Positions 58,676 to 64,000 of a stretch of 64,000 bases of DNA are shown here, piece after piece. The DNA is from Conus ventricosus (taxonomy: Eukaryota; Mollusca; Gastropoda; Neogastropoda; Conidae). The notes beneath the pieces are model-generated. The model was not told the DNA's origin and did no database searches. It saw nothing but the letters and a program-made list of their open reading frames with translations. The stretch spans positions 73,457,626-73,521,625 of the forward strand of contig CM031596.1 in the NCBI GenBank assembly GCA_018398815.1. The letters are read 5' to 3'. Positions within the stretch are counted from its first letter, which is position 1. The number at the start of each line of letters is the position of its first letter. Made by a program: the position numbers and the translations under genes.

Positions 58676-59349
58676 ATTGGAGTCAGTCCAGGCATGAAAA
58701 TAAATGAAGGGTGAAGTAATTGATAAAACAAGTTTACAATGGCCCACTGAATTGGCAAAAACGATGTGAAAAGTCGGTGAACATGGATGGAGCTTGATAA
58801 AATTGATGAAGATGAACTGGTCTGGTGCAGAAACCATGTGTGAATGTGTTCACACTGTGTGCTGCCATCCCACAATTTGTCTTCTGTTTTTGTTGTTCTT
58901 CACAGTTGCAGCCAAGATGAAGAATTCATTCTCTTTTTCAGATTCTTTGTCAAATGTGATTTTACTTATGATTTAATACTGTTCACTGAAGTAACGAGGC
59001 CTCAGTGTGCGTAACCAGTACATGGTGAACTATTGAAGTAAGGTATGAGTTCTGCATCCAAGTCATGTGACCAGTTGATCTGCATGCTGATTTCCTCCTA
59101 AATTATCTAGGGTTTCTTTAATAAAAGAATAACTGCGGTCAATGAATCATAGTTACTTGAGGAAAATATTGTTGTCAGACTGAATCAAGTTAAATGAATC
59201 ATAGTTACATGTGGAAAACATGGTTGTCAGACTCCTTCTTCTTCTGTTGGCTGGAAAGGTCTTATTACAGTTAATCATTCTGCAAAATATGGTCTTTCTA
59301 ATGCATTTGATTGCTTAGAAAATGCCAGTGTTAAAGTTTACCAAGGACA

Positions 59350-59363
59350 CACTCGCGCACACA

Positions 59364-59434
<71 letters not shown>
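59350..59434. repeat. (CA)n microsatellite
   Basis: About 40 CA units with few interruptions. Confidence 0.95.
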
Positions 59435-59438
<4 letters not shown>

Positions 59439-60398
59439 TCTCTCACACACACACAAACATACAAGTGCATATACATACACAACTAGATCAGTCTGATTAC
59501 ATTAACATTGACTCACTTATTTACACCTGCGAGTCAAAAAATGAACACAAACAGCTTCAGCAACTGCCTGTAACACAGACCATCAACATCCAACGTTTGA
59601 GCCAACAAAACTGTGATGTTAATATTCTGCTGCTTATTGCAAGATGGTCAACTTGTGGCTGATGTAGAAGCTGGAAAGTGTTAGCCTCTGGCCACAAAAC
59701 AACGCTGCTTCTGCACCTACCATTCTACAGTTAACCATTTATTTTGTATTGGAACCACCATCCATACCGTCAGGAGGACTGGAACATGCAGGCAGATAGG
59801 AATCTGCTTCAGATCTGTCCAGACCTAAAAGAGCTTGTTAATACCTGCCACTGGCGGGCTCAAAGAAGAAACTCTTTTGTGCTGACTGCACACGGGCCAC
59901 TCTTTTAACACCAGCTCAGATCTTTTTTAAGGTGAAGAAGCTCGGTGGTGCATTTCATGTGATGTATCACTCACAATTGAATAAGCTGTTTTAAGGTATA
60001 GGGACTTGCATGATGTCAGACATAAACACTGCACAGCAGACTCCATGAAATCTTGTTCAAAGATGTTCCAGTCGATGTTTTTTTTAAGTCAGAGAATTTT
60101 TGCACCTGGTCAATGTGGCAGAAAGTTCTTTTCTTTTTTTATTTAATTTTTTAAAGCAATTTTTATGTGTTCTTAGAAATCTGTTTTAAAGGCTTTTTTT
60201 TTTTTTGGCTTGCCTTTTTTTTCCTACTTTTTTTTTTAAGCATCTGTGTATGGAATTGATTTCTGACTAGATGACAGTGCTGCTATGGCCCCTTAAAGTT
60301 GGCTGGGCTATAAACAACATAAATTTGATAGAAGTGATTTGAACGGAAGACCTATTTCTGTTGGTCATTTTTCTACATTGCCTGTGATTTTGTTTCAG

Positions 60399-60543
60399 CA
60401 AAACTTGTGCCTGTCAAGGTGTGGATCTGATTCGCCGTGGTGCTTCCTTTTCATTTGGTTGCTCATGGAGCATGTACTTCAACAGATGCAAGTTTGCCCG
60501 CAGTAATGTTGTGCGCAAATTTAAAATGAAGGATGCAAATGAG
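60399..60543 (+). CDS. TET: TET coding exon 5 (end of Cys-rich region)
   Basis: 145 bp. Completes Ser and encodes [20 protein letters not shown], then [15 protein letters not shown] and a basic segment. TCACQG and [21 protein letters not shown] are near-invariant in TET enzymes. Acceptor TGTTTCAG; donor GAG|GTAAGA at 60544, phase 0. Later exons, including the HxD iron-binding core, lie to the right of the window, so the gene is incomplete here. Confidence 0.96.
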
Positions 60544-61290
60544 GTAAGATAATACAAGACAGCAGGACAAATTACTTTGATGATTCATTGGTATTATTGT
60601 TTGACTCTCAATGATCAGTCGGCATAGATCGGTTTATCAGTGTTTCAGATCCACCTTAGAGCAAAGTGTGATCATACCCTTTTCCAGGAAATTGTAGGCA
60701 TTGAAACCCCTAGCAAGAATTTTCAGGGGTACAGACTGAACTGAAAAAAATATATTTGATGGCATTATTACCATGTCAAACTAGTGTAAACTATGGTAAG
60801 TTTGTTCTGCAAACCTAACTTTTGAGATAATACAGTACTATGACATACAGATAAGTATGCTTGTAAGCTAACCAATCAGTGCTCTTCCCTGTCTTCTCTG
60901 CTGAGTTTGCACCTAAGTCCTCATTCCTATGGCCAGAAACTGTGAAGTAAGACGCAGGGATTTTGCTCTGTCATGCTTACCACTTTTTGTTCATGTCCTG
61001 TGGGTCTTGGTGGCTTCTTGACAATGTTTGTGGCATGTACCCCTGAACAAACCTGTATGAATATTTACAACCCCATTTTCACGTGATCAGCACTTTTGTG
61101 TTTGTTTCACTTGCAGATTTTTCTTCAGTGATCTTCATTTTCTTTCTTCTGGCCTGGCTAAGTGGTAGTTCCTGCACTTTGTGTCGGCATGCCTCACCTC
61201 ACTCCCCATCTAGCAGAGCTGGTTGTCTTTTACGAAACATCAGACAAGAAAGCAAAATCCCAGCTGGTGGGACAGTGGGCACACTTACAT
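60544..61290 (+). other. TET intron 5, first part; no gene seen
   Basis: AT-rich, ordinary intron sequence. Confidence 0.6.
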
Positions 61291-61301
61291 GGGTGAAACT
61301 T

Positions 61302-61361
61302 TTCCGTCTATGGACGGAAATCCGTCATAATGACTTTCAGTCTTGACGGAACTTCCGTCAA
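61302..61361. promoter_or_regulatory. cluster of TTCCGTC palindromes
   Basis: TTCCGTC-TATG-GACGGAA at 61302-61319 and TTGACGGAA-C-TTCCGTCAA at 61343-61361 are perfect palindromes. A further TCCGTCA lies at 61321. It sits about 180 bp upstream of the zinc-finger ATG. An ETS-type CCGGAAGT follows at 61438. Regulatory role is inference. Confidence 0.4.
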
Positions 61362-61540
61362 TTTAAAAAACAACAACAACAAAAAAAACGATTTATCGGT
61401 TCCGATTTTGTGTTCGATCCAAGTTTTCCATCTCATACCGGAAGTAACTTTTTTCTGTGTTTCCGGCATCTTCACAGGCTAACATTGGCGCGTCTGACTG
61501 ACAACAAAAGTTTGCACGGTGCTCCAGAAATTAAGTAGTC

Positions 61541-61848
61541 ATGGCTTTTTTGAAAGGAGATCCAGTAGCATGCGTCGAGGCCAAATTAAAAACAAATGGA
61601 GATGACAATGGCTAAACGAAACTGATGACGACGGCAATGAATATCGCAAGTGGTGCAAGAAAATAAATGTGGCCGGCACGTGTTTCTGTATCGTTTGTTC
61701 AAAAACGATCAGTTACGGAGCGAACGGAAAAAAGAAACTTCGAAGCCATGCTGATCACCCAGAGCATAAGAAAAACATGAAGGCGAGTTAACATTTTTCT
61801 ATTCTTTGCTAAAGTAGGCCTAATTAGAATCAAATTTAAAAAGTTGAT

Positions 61849-61885
<37 letters not shown>

Positions 61886-62495
61886 CGGGATTGGGGGGAG
61901 CTAATTATACTTAGGCCTATAGTTTATTTTTTTTTAATGTATATCAGGGGTGGAAAATTTTCCAATTTTTTATTGTTTGGATTTTTTTAAAGAGTAAATT
62001 TCCTTTTTTTTTTTGTATTACTTTCAGGTGGGAGGTGATGGGATTCTTAGAATTTTATTATTGTGAGTGGGGTTTTGTTGTTGTCAGTTTTCATTTTGTT
62101 TGTTTATTTATTTATTTTTTTAGTTCCTTTCGTTAAAAAAAATCATGTTTGTTATGATACTTTTTTAGGAAAAGAAAAGGTGGAAAAACAGAAATGACCT
62201 GAATCCTCCCTACACTTTACTTTTTTTTTTTTTTAAATTTCACCAATTCCCACCTCGGAATATTTATCACAAGCAGCCAAAAAAAAATGTAGCTACTGTC
62301 TCCTCCACGTCTAGCCTATTTCCAGCTGCAGCCCCACCTGTCAACATTGCTACATCTGTATGTCCATCTGTGCCCTGTCATGTTCAGTCTGCTTCTTCAG
62401 CTGCTCCATTATCTCCAGTACCTGGCTCCAGTAGAAAACGAAAAGCTGGTGCTGCAGACATCAGGCAGTTTTTCAAGCGCCCACTACTGGACTGA
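61541..62495 (+). pseudogene. zinc-finger gene of transposon-associated type (broken)
   Basis: ATG at 61541 (GTCATGG) opens MAFLKGDPVACVEAKLK but stops at 61613. A second frame to 61791 reads QWLNETDDDGNEYRKWC and then a C-x2-C-x16-H-x5-H finger (CIVC...SHADHPEH), like SPIN-DOC/BED-type fingers found in hAT-related proteins. A third open stretch (about 62280-62495) reads Ser/Pro/Ala-rich sequence ending SRKRKAGAADIRQFFKRPLLD-stop, with a basic patch and an IxxFF motif resembling a PCNA-binding box without its Gln. Sequence between may be an intron; AAG|GCGAGT would be a rare GC donor. Sits inside TET intron 5. Confidence 0.45.
61851..61884. repeat. poly-G run
   Basis: 34 consecutive G. Length uncertain. 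Confidence 0.95.
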
Positions 62496-64000
62496 AAGAC
62501 TTTTTTTTTCTTCATCTTTCCTTTCTTTTTTTTTTTTTTTTTTTTTGTTTTCCTTTAACCACTCATTGTTTGACAGGGCAAGAGAATTTCATTAATATAT
62601 GACTGCTTAATCATAATCAACAGGAATCATAATGACTCGTCCTTGCTTTTGTTTGACACCATGGAAAATGATAGAAATGTGGATGACAGCTTTGCACTTT
62701 ATTGATGGACAATTCTGAAAATGATTGAAAGGATGAATTATACTTCATGTATATGGTGGCTTTTTGACAGTGAGGACAAGAGGAACTGACAAGATAAGAA
62801 GGCCACCTTTGTTCATCCATTTTCTATATGTGGTGTGGTTGCTAGGAAAGACAAAATGTGCTGACAACATGTCAACTTTGATTTCTCCTTATTTAAAATG
62901 GTGTGATTCTTTGGACTTAAAAGACAAATGTGCCGGCAAGAATAAAGCTACTTTGGTTCCTCATTGTGCATCTCAAATGTGTGAGCATGTATATTCTTTT
63001 TACACAGTCTTGATTCAATAGTAAAGTGACCATTTTAAACAATTTGTGGGGGAAATTTTGATTTTTGGAATGTTTTTGATCAGTTCAGATTGGGTGAGAA
63101 AATTTCCTTTTGAGTTTTTATATTCTGGTTTATTTCTACACTTTTAGATTTTAACTTTCCTGAGCTTGTACAAAAAGCCATGAATATTATTTTTATTCAT
63201 TTAAATGAATTAATGGAACATAAAGTCTAACAGTAACTCACAAAAGCATGTTACAGTTAAGCTTTTTACTGCAGAAATCATGTTACAATTAAGCTTTTCT
63301 GGTGCAGGAGAGCCAACGAAATTGGCCAAAAACATTTAAAAAATCAATTTCGCCCGGGGGCTTGCCCCTGTACCCCGCCGGGGCCTAGCGCGGCCCCTGG
63401 ACCCCGGCCTAATTTCAGTCAAATCAAGTTTTGTAGGTTTTACCCATGCACTTATGTGTTGCAGTGCCACTGCTCTAAACCAATACATCACATGGGTGCA
63501 AAGAGAAAGAGAGGGTGCTTGGCTGGTGACTGGGCCTGCACCATTTTCATTACATTGCCAGGCAGACGAGCCAGCAAGTCACTGCACACTAGTGTGATGT
63601 AACCAGATACCTCTAGCTGGTGAACATGTTTACAATCACCCTGTATAAAATCACACATACCTGGTAATAATTCAGTGTCTCACATGCTGTCAACCAATGA
63701 TAATAATGATCGTAAGCCAGAACTCCCTTCTCCTTTCCACTAAACACAAGAAGAAAGCATGTGTCGTTATACTCTATAGTTATCTGAATGACTCGCATAC
63801 CAAGAGATGTGTGTAACAATTTCAGTGTCGGCATATGGAACTCTGGGTCTGTGGATTTCTCAAGATCTTATCTCATTATCTTATCGATGAATTTGAGCAC
63901 TCGTTGCAGTCTATAATCATTTCCTAGAACAACCATTTTAGAATAGCACACCTCATGATAGTGATTGCTAGAATTACCACCAAACGCAGACTTTAGTTGA
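62496..64000. other. no gene seen; contains a GC-rich palindromic block
   Basis: AT-rich, with open frames at 62617-63021 lacking recognisable content. At 63351-63410 there is a sharply GC-rich block of nested CCCCGG/CCGGGG palindromes, followed by ordinary sequence to the window end. Confidence 0.55.

Larger units (their letters stand above)
57569..60398 (+). other. TET intron 4 (2.8 kb)
   Basis: Contains a 233-bp tandem duplication, two SINE-like repeats, a 59-bp duplication (about 59130-59225), a CA array (59350-59434) and an old mini-retroposon-like fragment near 60285. Confidence 0.85.

Overview
The window is animal DNA, most likely from a gastropod mollusc. This is inferred from an intron-rich single-copy type TET gene, long CA/TG and CT/GA microsatellites, decayed CR1/L2-type LINEs, and SINE-like repeats of kinds I recall from gastropods. 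There is no prokaryotic gene organisation. Host coding is sparse; the rest is repeats, mobile elements and introns.

Layout. 1-12.0 kb: gene-free DNA with a decayed LINE, short tandem duplications, microsatellites and several tiny (about 60 bp) retro-inserted repeats. 12.05-19.4 kb: a partial, indel-riddled copy of the left half of a Polinton/Maverick-type (adintovirus-like) element. 19.4-20.05 kb: spacer ending in an ACT/GCT trinucleotide array. 20.056-39.523 kb: a Polinton-type element bounded by terminal inverted repeats (TIRs) whose tips are perfect or near-perfect hairpins. Its left non-coding arm holds an inverted repeat, a 48-bp duplication, an A/T block and a minisatellite. Genes follow in a compact arrangement: small genes F, B and A (minus), C and D (plus), retroviral-type integrase (plus), E (plus), protein-primed DNA polymerase B (minus), a possible capsid gene (minus), capsid-type gene X (minus), a structural-type gene (plus) and an FtsK/HerA-type packaging ATPase (plus). 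The ATPase C-terminus is encoded inside the right TIR.

Assembly quality matters here. From about 26.9 to 35.0 kb the sequence is corrupted by homopolymer expansion. The 1000-N gap (35011-36010) sits between two contig ends that carry the same roughly 3.3 kb (31579-35010 and 36011-39264). Allowing for this, the element is about 15 kb, a normal Polinton size. Frameshifts in the two element copies are mostly single-base indels at different places, so much of the apparent decay may be sequencing error.

39.5-46 kb: repeats, SINE-like sequence, large CT/CA/TGTC arrays and a decayed minus-strand coding remnant. 46.07-60.54 kb: the 5' part of a TET 5-methylcytosine dioxygenase gene on the plus strand. 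One very long exon encodes a Ser-rich N-terminus of about 1,290 residues. Four short exons encode the Cys-rich part of the catalytic domain. The Fe(II)/2-oxoglutarate core lies beyond the window. Introns contain SINEs, a 233-bp tandem duplication and a possible DIRS-like fragment. 61.3-62.5 kb holds a broken zinc-finger gene of transposon-like type, preceded by a cluster of small TTCCGTC palindromes.

The best candidates for something undescribed are the hairpin-tipped TIRs with coding overlap, the small-gene module of the Polinton (including a Cys-cluster protein of about 70 residues), and the roughly 53-73 bp retroposon flanked by clear target-site duplications at four sites.
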